Source of the DNA: Dromiciops gliroides
Lineage: Eukaryota > Chordata > Mammalia > Microbiotheria > Microbiotheriidae
DNA: 64,000 bases
NCBI RefSeq assembly: GCF_019393635.1
Contig: NC_057862.1
Coordinates: forward strand, 417,429,669 to 417,493,668
Direction of reading: 5' to 3'
The notes under the pieces were generated by a model, which was given only the letters and a program-made list of their open reading frames with translations, was not told where the DNA came from and ran no database searches. Position numbers and translations under genes: made by a program. Each line of letters opens with the position of its first letter. Position 1 is the stretch's first letter. Shown here one piece after another: positions 12,325-23,529 of the stretch.

Positions 12325-12660
12325 ATTAGTTGCTGTTGTTGTTTGTCCTTTGTTCTCAAAGAGGACTGTAACATTGGGAGGTGATGCCATGACTTGAAGT
12401 GAATTGGATTTAAGTGAGGGAGGCTGTGTAAAGTCACCAGCCTCACTCTCTCCTCCATAGCTACCTGGGTCCAGTGGCAAGATATATATATATATATATA
12501 TATCAGGACAATTGGAGATGGTCCTAGATGTTTGGGGCAATTGGGGTTAAGTGACTTGCCATGGGTCACACAGTTAGTAAATATCTGAGGTGAGATTTGA
12601 ATTCAGGTCCTCCATACTTCAGGGCCAGTACTCTATCCACTGTGACACCTACCTGTCTCC
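12325..12660 (-). mobile_element. Long composite SINE, antisense
   Basis: Left part is the ACAAC-tail SINE body ('ttgttgttgtttgtccttt', 'cctcactctctcctccat'). After an (AT)n at 12482-12503 it continues without a break into the tRNA-like head shared with the common SINE ('caattggggttaagtgactt' to 'tctatccactgtgacacct'). The two parts therefore form one longer element. Confidence 0.65.
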
Positions 12661-12719
12661 ATTTTGTGACAACGCACTAGTCTTTTTTCCCCCCAGACCT
12701 TTCAAAAGACTTCAGGTCT

Positions 12720-12775
12720 TCCTTTTTTATCATAAAAATATTTTATTATTTTCCAGTTACATGTAAAGATAGTTT
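12720..12775 (-). mobile_element. L1 3'-terminal scrap, antisense
   Basis: 'ttttattattttccagttac' followed by 'atgtaaagatagttttc' is the reverse of the L1 3' terminus. A SINE tail follows directly. Confidence 0.6.

Positions 12776-12776
<1 letters not shown>

Positions 12777-12831
<55 letters not shown>
12777..12831. repeat. (CTTT)n microsatellite
   Basis: Near-perfect tetranucleotide run that forms the expanded tail of the following antisense SINE. Confidence 0.93.
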
Positions 12832-12972
12832 TTTTTTCAGGGCAATGGGGGTTAAGTGACTTGCACAGGGTCACACAGCTAGTAAGTGTTAAAGGTCTGA
12901 GGCTGGATTTGAACTCAGGTCCTCCTGAATCCAGGGCCGGTGCTCTATCCACTGCGCCACCTAGCTGCCCCT
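12832..12972 (-). mobile_element. tRNA-derived SINE (type B), antisense
   Basis: 'cagggcaatgggggttaagt' to 'cgccacctagctgcccc'. Its poly-T side has become the (CTTT)n tract. Confidence 0.88.
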
Positions 12973-14424
12973 TAATTTGTATTTTTCTAATCAATAGAAT
13001 GCGCTAGTCTTTTTAGGTATCTGAATTTAAAAAGAAGAGACTTCTCTAGAGTTCACATTCTAAGTTCAGAGGAAGGAATCTCTAATGTTTAAAATCTAAG
13101 CAGTGTTTTAGGTAGCTGGGAGGCAAATGTTGGGCTTGTGGGACTTTCAGAGCTCCTTAGCTTTCATCACATAGGCAGTTACTGACTCCAGTAGCTTTTT
13201 TATGTCAGTGGAATTGTTTTGCCGAGGTTTGTACATGTTCTGGGTTAGGCTGATATCTGAGGGATCATTGTAATAGTATATGAATAGCTATAGTAACCCT
13301 AGATTCAACTGAATACTCAGTAGATTTACAAAGCAGAAGAAAGAAGACTAGGTACACCTATGGGTACTGGAGAAGAAACTGAGGGAACCATTCTTATCTA
13401 TTCAGACCCTTAGGTTGGACAAGGAATGCCTCATTTTGCTCATGTCCAAGAATGGACAGCACAGTAGTGGGCAGGCTTCCTTAGATTATTTCTTGAGGTA
13501 AGGAGATTTTACTGAGAATAAGTTGTAGTTGGGAATGCTTCAAAACCTCAAGGATATATGATTTTGTATTAGTGTGGGTCCCTCCATTATAGATTGTATT
13601 CAATCAATCAACAAGTATTTTTAAGTACCAACTTTGTGCCAAGAACTAAAAATAAAAGAGTGAAATAATCCCTATTCCTGAGGAGCTCATATGCTAAAGG
13701 AATCAAAGGGAATGAAGATTAAGCGACCACCTCACAAGTTGATAGACAATCTTCTTGAATTACTATGGCCAAAATATCACCATGAAGCCAACTAGTTGAC
13801 ATGCCTCTGAAAACTTAGGAAGGCTGATCCTCTTAGTCATATACAGTCTTATCAAACCTGTTCCCAAAGCCATTGCAGTGCAGTCAGTCCTGCCAGAGGT
13901 TGTGATCTGCCCAGGCAGCCTTCAAGAGTTCAGGAGAACCCCCTTGAGGTATTTAAGTAGGACATGAGTACAGGGAAATAGATTGATGAAGTCAGGAACA
14001 CTCCCCTAAAATCTGGGACACCTGGTAGTTTTATTGTGCAATCCCATGGGAAAAATTATGAAAAATTTTAGATGGATGTTACAAATGTAGATTTAAAAAA
14101 CTCAATTCCATTTTGAATAGCTACATTTTATTTTTTTAAAAAGGCAGATTTTGAAAGTGTCTAGGAGAGTTGAGAAAATATCTGATTCCAATTAGCTAAA
14201 AAAAGAATTCACGGTGGCAAAATGCTGACATACAGTCTCCCTTCACTGCTGTGATAGAGATAAACAGTATTCTCTATCCATCATGACTTGAAAGGGAAAA
14301 CCATCAAACACTCAATGAGAAAACTGACTTAATTGAGGTTATGTTACAAAATGAAGAATTAAAAGAACACATTCTAATGCTCTAATACATCTGATTGATT
14401 AATTTTATTGCATCAATTCAACAT
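12973..14424. other. Intergenic DNA, one old repeat
   Basis: 13595-13700 carries the 'tttgtgccaagaacta...gaggagctcatatgctaa' repeat type. I recognise nothing else. Confidence 0.4.
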
Positions 14425-14545
14425 TCTTTTTTGTTTTTTTTTGATGGGGCAATGAGGTTTAAATGACTTGCCCAGGGTCACATGTCTGAGGCCAGATTTG
14501 AACTCAGAGCCGTCTGAATCCAGGGCCACCTAGATGCCCCCTCAG
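14425..14545 (-). mobile_element. Internally shortened SINE, antisense
   Basis: T-rich tail, 'gatggggcaatgaggttta', 'tttgaactcagagccgtctg' and 'ccacctagatgcccc'. It lacks the usual 'cagctagtaagtgtcaag' section and part of the head. Confidence 0.75.
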
Positions 14546-14579
14546 TTTGTGTATGAACACAATTACAAAACACTTTTCA

Positions 14580-16325
14580 CACAAATAAAGTCAGATCTAA
14601 ACAAATGGAAAAATATAAATAGCTCATGGGTAGGCTGAGCTAATATAATAAAATGGCAATTCTGCCTAAATTAATTTAATTATTCAGTGCCATACCAATC
14701 AAACTACCAAAAAATTATTTTATAGAGCTAGAAAAAGCAATAACACAATTCATTTGGAAGAACAAAAAGTCACGAATATCAAGGGAATTAATGAAAAAAA
14801 CGTAAAGGAAGGTGGCCTATTCATACTAGAGCTAAAATTATATTATAAGGCAGCAATCATCAAAACTATTTGCTACTGGATAAGAAATAGGGTGGATAAG
14901 TGGAACGGATTAAGCACATAAAACACAGTAGTAAATGAATATAGAAATCTATTGTTTGATAAACCCAAAGATTCCAGCTTCTAGGATAAGAACTCACTAT
15001 TTTTTTAAATGATAAACATTTTTATTTATACTTTTGGGTTCCAATTTTTATCCCTCTTTCCCTCCCTCCCCCCCTCCCTGAGGTGGCAATCATAAATGGG
15101 TTATCCATGTATGGCTATGTAAAACATTACCATATTTGTCATTTTGTATAAGAAAACTTGATTAAAAGGAAAAAATGAAAGAAAGTGAAAAGTAGCATGC
15201 TTCAGTCTGTTCCATCAGTATTGGTTTTTTCTTTGGAGGTGGACAGTATGTTTCATCAGTAGTCCTTTGGGATTCTCTTAGATCATTGTATTGTTGAGAA
15301 TAGTCAAGCCATTCACAATTCTTCATCAAACAATATTGCTATCTCTGTACACAACATTCTCTTGGTTCTACTCACTCCACAATACATCATTTCATACATG
15401 TCTTTCCAGGCCTTCTGAAGTCATCCTGCTTGTCATTTCTTATAGCACAATAATATTCCATCACCATCATATACCACAGTTAGTTTATCCATTCCCCAAT
15501 TGATGGGCATTCCTTTGATTTCCAATTCTTAGCCACCACAAAAAGAGCTGCTATAAATATTTTTGTACAAATAGGTCTTTTTTGCTTTTTGGGGATGTCT
15601 TTGGAATATAAACCTAGCAATGGTATTGCTGGATCAAAGGATATACACAGAAGAACTCACTATTTGAAAAAAATTTCTGGGAACATTGGAAACTTGTATG
15701 GCAGATACTAGGCATAGACCAACATCTTATACCATATAGCAAAGTAAAGTCAAAATGGGTACATGAGTTAGACATAAAGGGTGATACCATAGTCATATAA
15801 GAAGAGGAAGTAATAGTTTATGTGTCAGATGTATGGGGGGGGAACATTTATGACCAAAGATGAGATAGAGAACATTATGAAATGCAAAGTGGATCATTTT
15901 GAGTACATTAAATTAAAAAGGGGTTGCACAGACAAAACCATTGCAACCAAGATTACAAGGAAAGCAGAAAGCTGGGAAATAATTTTACAGCCAGTATTTC
16001 TGATAAAGACCTCATTTCTCAGTTATATAGAGAACTGAATCAAATTTATAAGCATACAAGTCATTCCCCAATTGAGAAATGGTCAAATGATATGAACAGG
16101 CAGTTTTCAGATGAAGAAATCAAAGCTCCCTATAGCCATAGGAAAAAAAATGTTCTCAATAACTACTGATTAGAGAAATTCAAATTAAAACTACTCTGAG
16201 GTAGCACCTCACACCTATCAGATTAGCTAACATGACAGAAAAGGAAAATGAACAATGTTGGAGAAGATGTAGGAAAATTGGAACACTAATCCATTGTTGG
16301 TGGACTTAACTGATCCAACCATTCT
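14580..16325 (+). mobile_element. L1 ORF2 3' part, sense, interrupted
   Basis: Translated fragments at 15820-16169 match the C-terminal part of L1 ORF2p: NFTASISDKDLISQLY, SPIEKWSNDMNRQFSDEE. The upstream part (14640-14990) encodes the segment before it. A younger antisense L1 at 15003-15650 interrupts it, and stops and frame changes are present. Confidence 0.85.
14988..15665 (-). mobile_element. Nested L1 3' end with 15-bp TSD, antisense
   Basis: Body 15003-15650 is a 5'-truncated L1 3' UTR in reverse ('ttttgggttccaatttttat' to 'cctagcaatggtattgctgg'). It is flanked by AAGAACTCACTATTT at 14988-15002 and 15651-15665, inserted into the sense L1 ORF2. Confidence 0.92.
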
Positions 16326-16334
16326 GGAGAGCAA

Positions 16335-16525
16335 TTTCTTCTGATTCTGCTCACTTCACTCAGCATCAGTCCACTTAAGTCTTTCCAGGTTTTTTCTGAA
16401 ATATGCCTGCTCATCATTTTTTATAGCACAATAATATTCCATTGCATTCAAATACCACAACTTGTTCAGCCATCCTCCAATTGATGGTCATTCCCTCAAT
16501 TTCCGATGCTTTGTCACCACCATGG
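16335..16525 (-). mobile_element. L1 3' UTR piece, antisense
   Basis: 'gattctgctcacttcactca' to 'ttccctcaatttccgatgct' is the reverse of the L1 3' UTR. It follows directly on the sense ORF2 end, so the order suggests an inversion or a separate insertion. Confidence 0.75.
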
Positions 16526-17014
16526 GGAAAGGAACGACATGTATTTTTGAACATCTATCAATATACTTAATTCTTTTACATGAAAAAAATGCAGAAACTA
16601 TTTTTGCCAAATAGCTCCCTTTGTTATCCTTCAAAGTATGTCCAATTATCACATCTCCAAGGACAACAGATTTGGGCCTTTTCAGGAAAGGAAGACAATA
16701 CTTTAACTCAGAGTTTTGTACTAAATACACTCTATTCCCAATCTCCTTCATCTTAAACTTGGTATAAAATATTTCATATGGAATATGGAAATTGAGTTCC
16801 ATGAAAAATAAATCTCAATTCTAATTAGAAAACGCAGGATGAAATTTAACATAATAGCATTCAAACTGGAAGGGCTTACCAATATTTATATCTGAAATTT
16901 TAATTAAAAGCCATTATAAGCTCTATGATGTTGGTTGTCATCTGTGTGTTTTTAAAGTTCACAACATATACTGTTAAGTTTTACAAACTGTCATTTTAAG
17001 ACACACGTCACTTA
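16526..17014. other. Unassigned; contains a minus-strand open frame
   Basis: The minus strand 16488-16802 is open for 104 codons (starts MELNFHIPYEIFY, includes KRPKSVVLGDVIIGHTLKD). The C-terminal end lies over L1 text. I recognise no family and no promoter. It could be chance, or a relic of a transposon or pseudogene. Confidence 0.3.
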
Positions 17015-17018
17015 AAGT

Positions 17019-17194
17019 CATTGTATTGGGGCAGCTAGGTGGCACAGTCGATAGAGCAATGGCCCTGGATTCAGGAGGACCTGAGTTCAAATCTGACCTC
17101 AGACACTTGACACTTACTAGCTATGTGACCTTGGGAAAGTCACTTAACCCTCATTGCCCCGTAAAAAATAATAATAATAATAATGTCATTATAT
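17019..17194 (+). mobile_element. tRNA-derived SINE (type B), sense
   Basis: 'ggggcagctaggtggcacag' to 'aaccctcattgccccgta' with an (AAT)n-like tail. Near-identical flanks GTCATTGTATT (17019-17029) and GTCATTATATT (17184-17194). Confidence 0.88.
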
Positions 17195-17265
17195 TGCTAA
17201 TTTATTTGTAAAGCACATCATCACTCCCCAAATTTATTTTTTGAAAACATCCACATTTTTACATT

Positions 17266-17435
17266 AAGTATGATATAGGGGCAGCTAGATGGCGCAGTGG
17301 ATAGAGCACCGGCCCTGGAGTCAGGAGTACCTGAGTTCAAATCCGGCCTCAGACACTTAACACTTACTAGCTGTGTGACCCTGGGCAAGTCACTTAACCC
17401 CAATTGCCTCACTAAAAAAAAAAAAAGTATGATAT
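17266..17435 (+). mobile_element. tRNA-derived SINE (type A) with TSD, sense
   Basis: Body ends 'aattgcctcactaaaa' with poly-A. TSD AAGTATGATAT at 17266-17276 and 17425-17435. Confidence 0.92.
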
Positions 17436-17439
17436 GAGC

Positions 17440-18460
17440 AGAGATAGTTAAGAGGAAGCAAATACTGCAGCCACTCTACATTGCCTAACTTCCTTGTCTT
17501 TGTCCAGTCACCCATGTTCAAACCCTAGGAGTCATCCTAGACTCTTCACTTGCACTCATTCCCCATGTCCAATCAATTCCATGGCTTCTCTGGCATCTCC
17601 CCCTTCTAATATCCAACATATAGGAAGAACTAATACAAATTTTTAAGGATAAAAGGCATTCACACTACAATTACCTGACCTCACTGTCTCATACCGTCCC
17701 TCACCCAGACGATTGTAATTACTTCCTTATTGATTTCCTGCTCTAAAATATTTCTCTTCCCCAATGCATCCTCCACACAGCTGCCAAGTTGGTCTTCTTA
17801 AAGCACAGGTCTGATGATGTCACCCTTTCTTAAGAAGCTTCATTGAATTGCTCACACTAGAATCTAGTACAAAATGTAAATTTTTATGTTTGAGCATCTA
17901 AAGTCCTTGGCAATCTTTGTCTCAAATTGCATTTCCAGGCTAACTACACATAATTTCCCCCTAATCCAAACTGGCCCACAAGCTGTTCCCTGTACATGCC
18001 ACTATGTCCCACCTCTTTTCTTAGAATTCTTTCCCTTCTCACTTCACGAAGTCCCTCACTGCCTTTGAGGCTCAGGGAAAGTGTCACCTCCAACATGAAA
18101 CTTCTCCTGATCCCCCTGGTTGCTAGTGCCCCTGTGAAATTACTTTTTTTTGTTGTTTATATTTACTTAGATGTATACATGTTTTTCTATCCAGTAGGAT
18201 GCGATTTCCTTGCAGGCAAGATGGTTTCATTTTTTTTTTCTGCATAGGACTTCTTAGGACAGTGCTTGGCATTTAGTAGATTCTTTTTTTTTTTTTTTTA
18301 GTGAGGCAATTGGGGTTAAGTGACTTGCCCAGGGTCACACAGCTGAGGTTGGATTTGAACTCAGGTACTCCTGACTCCAGGGCCGGTGCTCTATCCACTG
18401 CGCCATCTAGCTGCCCCAGCATTTAGTAGATTCTTAATAAAAAAAACTGTTGAATTGAAT
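17440..18460 (-). mobile_element. L2 LINE 3' part, antisense
   Basis: Long reverse L2 text: 'catcctagactcttcacttg', 'cacacagctgccaagttggt', 'gcccctgtgaaattac' and the terminal 'gcttggcatttagtag'. It is interrupted at 18286-18418 by a SINE. Confidence 0.7.
18269..18435 (-). mobile_element. tRNA-derived SINE with 17-bp TSD, antisense
   Basis: Body 18286-18418. TSD GCATTTAGTAGATTCTT at 18269-18285 and 18419-18435. The copy lacks part of the middle ('cagctgaggttggattt'). Confidence 0.93.
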
Positions 18461-18960
18461 TGAATTGTTCTTCTTTACATACCAACCTGACTTTGCCTAT
18501 CTTCATATATAACATTCCATCTTCAAAGTTCAGTCCAGGGGGCAGCTAGGTGGTGCAGTGCATAGAGCACCGGCCCTGGAGTCAGGAGTACCTGAGTTCA
18601 AATCTGGCCTCAGACACTTAACACTTACTAGCTGTGTGACCCTGGGCAAGTCACTTAACCCCAATTGCCTCACTAAAAAAAAAAAAAGTTCAGTCCAAGT
18701 ACCCTTCCAACATGATGTCTCTCCTGATAATCCCCAACTGCTGGTGCCTCCACCTCCACCAAATTACCTCACATTTCCTTTGTATATACTTATATGTAGA
18801 CATGTTGCCTCCTTCCATCCAGTGTAAACTCCTTGAGGGCAAAGAGTATCATATATGTATATATATATGTGTATGATGTATATGCATAAGTACATATATT
18901 TGCAATATTTGGCAGGTATCAGTTGCTTCTGGATTGATTGACTGGTTGAATCTTGATAGG
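18461..18960 (-). mobile_element. Second L2 3'-end segment, antisense
   Basis: 'tgatgtctctcctgataatc', 'aactccttgagggcaaag' and flanking text are the L2 3' end in reverse. Interrupted by the SINE at 18538-18684 and by a TA-rich tract at about 18850-18897. Confidence 0.6.
18525..18697 (+). mobile_element. tRNA-derived SINE (type A) with TSD, sense
   Basis: TSD AAAGTTCAGTCCA at 18525-18537 and 18685-18697. Body 18538-18684, ending 'aattgcctcactaaa'. Confidence 0.93.
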
Positions 18961-19029
18961 AACAAGGCATTTGAAAAAGCCTTTCATGGCAGCCTTGTGG
19001 ACAAGCAAAAGAATGTGGGCTGAGTGATT

Positions 19030-20800
19030 GATTCATAGTTCAGCAGCTTTATATTTATTTCAAAATACCAAATGAAATGGAAAATATTAATTATGTAAAA
19101 TTTAAAAGCTGCTGTACGAACAAGAACCGCAATTATGATAAAAAGGGAAGTAGCCAATTGAGAAAAAATGATTGCATAAAGGATCTCTAATAAAAGTGCG
19201 ATATCTAAGATATATTGGCAACTAAAACAAGTATAAAAGGTCAAAAGTCATTTTCCAATGTATAATCTATCAAGTGACAAGAACAAACAGTTCTCAACAA
19301 AATAATTGCAAACTATTATCCACTATATATAGGTATACTTTGAAGATATTGCAGGTTTGGTTCTAGATCGACATAATAAAGTGAGTATTGCAGTAAAGCA
19401 AGTCATATTTGTAGTTTCCCAATGCATATAAAAGTTATGTTTACACTATACTGTAGTCTATTTAGTGTGTAGCAGTATTATGTCTAAAAATGTGCATAAC
19501 TTAATTTAAATTAAAAAGTTTTATTGCTACAAAATGCTAACCATCAGCAAGTTGTGATCTTTTTGCTGGTGGAGGGTCTTGCCTTGGTGTTGATGGCTAC
19601 TGACTGATCAGGGTGGTAGTTGCTGAAGGTTGAAGTGGCCGTGGCAATTTCTTAAAGCAAGACAACAATGAGATTTGCCACATGATTGGCTCTTCTTTTT
19701 GCTTGAGCACTTACAGGCCATTGTAGGGTTATTAAATGGCCTAATTCCAATATTGTTGTGAGTCAGGGAATAGGGAGGGCTGAGGAGAGAGAAAGAGGGG
19801 GAATTGCCATTCCATGGATTAGTCAGAACACACACAACATTTATCAGTTAAGTTCTCTGTCTTATATGGATGAAGTCCGTGGCTCCCCAAAACAATGACA
19901 ATAGTTAACATCAAAAATCACTGATCACAGATCAACACAACAGATATAATAATAATGAAAGAGTTTAAAATATTATGATAATAACCGAAACGAGACACAG
20001 AGAGCACGTGTTGGAAAAAGGTGCCATTAGACTTGTTTGATGTGGGGTTGCCAGAAACCTTCAATTTGTAGGAAAAAAACCCAAACCACAATACCTGCAA
20101 AGTACAATAAAGTGAAGCACAATAAAATGATGTATACTTGTAAAAAGATTGTAATTAAAATGTCCCTATAGATTCATTTGCTAGGCATATAACCATTCAA
20201 TGATAAATAGAAAGTTTCTATCTATACCAAAATAATTATAGCATTATTTTTTATTGGAGCAGAAAACTGCAAATAAAGTAGATGCTCATTGACTGGAGAA
20301 TGACTTAATAAATTAATGAGGTTCATTAATATAAGAGAATATCACTCTACAAAAAGAAATGATAAATATGAACAATTCAGAGAAACATGGAAAGGCTTAG
20401 ATGAATTGATACAAATTGAGCTAAGTAGAATTGAGAAAGTAGCATACATACTACAACAATGTAAATGAAAACAATTCCAATAGCAAAACAATAGAAAAAT
20501 TCAATGCTGTGAAAATATAATAACCAAGCTTGACCCCAAAGAAGTGAGACAAAAAAATATACCTCCTTTTCTTTTAAGAGATGGGATACTCAACACTACA
20601 TGTAATGTCAGCTTTGATAGATGTGCTGGCTGGTTTTGTTGAACTGGTTTTGGGGGTTTTTTTAACCTCACTTTTAATTCTTTGTTTTAAGGAACAGATC
20701 TCCAGGAATGGGGGAGGGATGTAATGAAAAATGAAGATAATGTAAAAAACAAAAGTTTAAGAATTTTAATTTGAAAATTTAAAAATCATATAGTATTCTA
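19030..20800 (+). mobile_element. Old L1 3' part, sense, split by a DNA transposon
   Basis: 19050-19325 reads as diverged L1 ORF2 ('attatgtaaaatttaaaagc', 'agaacaaacagttctcaac'). 20143-20560 reads as L1 3' UTR ('gattgactggagaatgac'-type text at 20287-20306, 'gaaacatggaaaggcttaga'). The Tigger1-like element lies between. 20560-20800 may be the L1 terminus. Confidence 0.6.
19330..20140 (-). mobile_element. Tigger1-like DNA transposon, internally deleted
   Basis: Terminal inverted repeats begin 'taggtatactttgaagat' on the left and end 'aaaatgatgtatacttg' on the right, with TA at 19328-19329 and 20141-20142 as expected for a pogo/Tc1 element. The interior matches both ends of human Tigger1 as I recall it ('gttatgtttacactatactg', 'ctgactgatcagggtggta', 'gggttattaaatggcctaat'). 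About 0.8 kb against about 2.4 kb for the full element: the transposase region is missing. The strand follows the Repbase-like orientation recalled and is uncertain. Confidence 0.85.
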
Positions 20801-20854
20801 TAGAAAAACTTTCAAAATATTTCAATATTGAAATATATTATATACATTAATATG

Positions 20855-21000
20855 TGTATATCAATTAACAATAAACATTTATTAAGCATCTACTATGTTC
20901 TAGGCACTGTTCTAAGCACTATATATATATGTGTGTGTTTATATATATATCTTTCTATGTATATATACATATGCATCTATAAACACATCTACATAGCAGA
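20855..21000. repeat. Old repeat plus TA-rich tract
   Basis: 'aagcatctactatgttctag' belongs to the repeat type seen at 926. It runs into (TA)/(TG)-rich DNA at about 20919-20990. Confidence 0.5.
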
Positions 21001-21234
21001 TAGAGAGAACGATGATGGAGATAGATACTATCCCTGAAGAGTGTTTATTAACGGCAACCTAGAGGGGAATTTCTAATGATGTACTTTAGAATCCTGTTCT
21101 CATTCTTTTCTTATTTACTTTAAAAGAAACTAGCTTAGATGAAGACACACAAGATGTGTTTATTAATGATTAGTTGTAGATGACATAGAGCTGGAAAGAA
21201 AAGCTAATATTCACTCAGTCATCCTGGCCTACTA
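21001..21234. other. No feature recognised
   Basis: Short intergenic stretch without recognisable content. Confidence 0.4.
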
Positions 21235-21530
21235 GTTGTTTTATGGCATGGTATGCCACCTTCCTCCTCTATGCCTTTGCACAAGTGGTCCCCCACATTT
21301 AGAACACATTCCTCCCTCCACTTGAAATGACTTTTTGTTTCTTTGTATGTCCGGTGTATTTACTTACTTGGGCATGGTATCGTATTTCCCCAATAGAATG
21401 TATGCCTTGTGGGCAAGGGTTGTTTTGTCTTTGCCTTTGTGTCCCCAGTGTCTAGTTTATAGTGTTTTGTACATATATAAAATAGACTTTTAGTAAAATT
21501 TTGCTAAAATGAATAAATATGAAATAATTC
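21235..21530 (-). mobile_element. L2 3' end, antisense
   Basis: 'ctatgcctttgcacaagtgg', 'gaatgtatgccttgtgggca' and 'gtgtccccagtgtctag' are the L2 3' end in reverse. Confidence 0.65.
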
Positions 21531-22080
21531 TTTTAGATTTTAAAACTCCATTACATAAATATGAAATGGGGGGGAAATGACTTGATGATAGTTCCTGGGG
21601 AAAAGGTCCTGGAGGTTTAATTCACTATAAGATCAATATGAGTCAACCATCTGATATGACTTCAAATGAAGTTCCTGGGTGTGTCTTGGCAGGTAAATTC
21701 CCAACTATGAAGCCAACCTTCAAAAAACCCTTCAACATTTGTCAGTTTTCTTTTCTGTCATATTAGCCAATCTGATACATGTGAAATATTTTAGTAAGAG
21801 TTGTTTTAATATGCATTTCTCTAATCAATAGTGATTTAGAACATTTTATGTGACTATAGTTTTGATATTTTCTTCTGAAAACAGCCTGTTTGTATCATTT
21901 GACCATTTATCAATTGAAGAATGCTTTGCATTCTCATATATTTGACTCACTTCTCCATAAATTTGAGAAATGAGGTCTTTACCAAAAAAACTTGCTGTAA
22001 AAATTTCCTCCAGTTTCCTGCTTTCCTTCTACTCTTGGCTGCATTGGTTTTATTTGTGCAAAAATGTTTTAATTTAAGGT

Positions 22081-22236
22081 AAGACCCTGGGCAAGTTACT
22101 TAACCCTGTTTGCTTCAGTTTCCTCAATTGTAAAATGGGCTGGAAAAGGAAATGGCAAACACTACAGTATCTTTGTCAAGAAAACCCCAAATGGGGTCAT
22201 AAAGAGTCAGACATAACTATAGAACAATAGCAATAA
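22081..22236 (+). mobile_element. CORE-SINE with RTE-type tail, 5'-truncated, sense
   Basis: 'gaccctgggcaagttactta', 'aggaaatggcaaacactac' and 'ggggtcataaagagtcagac' are the 3' part of the marsupial MAR1-type SINE. Its last part resembles an RTE/BovB LINE terminus. Inserted in the antisense L1. Confidence 0.75.
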
Positions 22237-23106
22237 AATCAAAATTATTCATTTTACATCCCATAATGTTCTCTATCTCTTGTTAGGTCATAAATTCTTC
22301 TCTTATCCATAGATCTGACAAATAAAAATTTCCATGCTCCCCCAATTTGCTTATGATATCAACTTTTATGTCTAAATCATGTACTTATTTTGACCTTATC
22401 TAGTTATATGGTGTGACATGTTGGTCTATACCTAGTTTCTGCCAAACTGCTTTCCAGTTTTCTCTGTGATTTTTGTCTAATAGTGAGTTCTTATCTCAAA
22501 AGGTTGGGTCTTTAGGTTTATCAACACTAAATTACTAAGGTCATTTAATACTATGTATGGTATACCTAACCTATTCCCCTGTTCCACCACTGTATTTTTT
22601 AGCTGGAATCAGATTGTTTTGATGATTAATGCTTTATAATGCAGCTTGAAATCTAGTGTTTCTAAGCTACCATCCTTCACATTTTTCTTCATTGATTCCC
22701 TTGATATTCTTGACCTTTTATTCTTCCAGATGAATTTTATTATTTTTCTAGTTCTATAAAACACTTTTTGGTAGTTTGGTTAGTATGACACTGAACACAT
22801 AGATTAATTTAGGCAGAATTGTCATTTTTATTATATTGGCTTAGTCTACCCATGAATAATTAATATTTTTTCTAGTTGCTTAGATCTGTCTTTATTTGTG
22901 TAAAAAGTGGTTCTTAATTGTGTTTATATAGTTCCTGGGTTTGTCTTGGCGGGTAAATTCCCAGGTACTTAATATTATCTGCAGTTATTTTAAGTTGAAT
23001 TTCTTTTTATCTCTTCCTGCTAGACTTTATTGGTAGAATATGGAAATGTTGATGATTTATATGGGTTTATTTTATATCCTGCAACTTTACTGAAGTTGTT
23101 AATTGT

Positions 23107-23292
23107 TTCACCTAATTTTTAAAATAATAAATATTTTTAATTATGGTTTGGGGTTCCAATTTTTATCCCTCTTTCCCTCCCTCCCCTTCTCCCTTCCTGA
23201 GGCAACAAACAATCATATATGGGTTATACATGTACAATTATGTAAAACATTACTATATTTGTCATTTTGTACAAGAATTCACCTAATTTTTT
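23107..23292 (-). mobile_element. Short nested L1 3' end with TSD, antisense
   Basis: TSD TTCACCTAATTTTT at 23107-23120 and 23278-23291. Between them is a 5'-truncated L1 terminus of about 157 bp ('tggggttccaatttttatcc'). Confidence 0.9.
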
Positions 23293-23529
23293 AGTCAATT
23301 CTCTAGGATTCTCTAAATATATAATTATATCATCTACAAAGAGTTATAGTTTTGTTTCCTCATTGACATTCTAATTCCTTCAATTGATTTTTTCTTCTTT
23401 TATTGCTTGCTATAGCTAGAATATCTAGTACAATATTGAATGATAGTGGTGATAATGGCCATCCTTGCTTTATCCTGGATCTCACTGGGAATGTTCCCAG
23501 CTTATTCCTGTTATAGAATATGTTTAACA

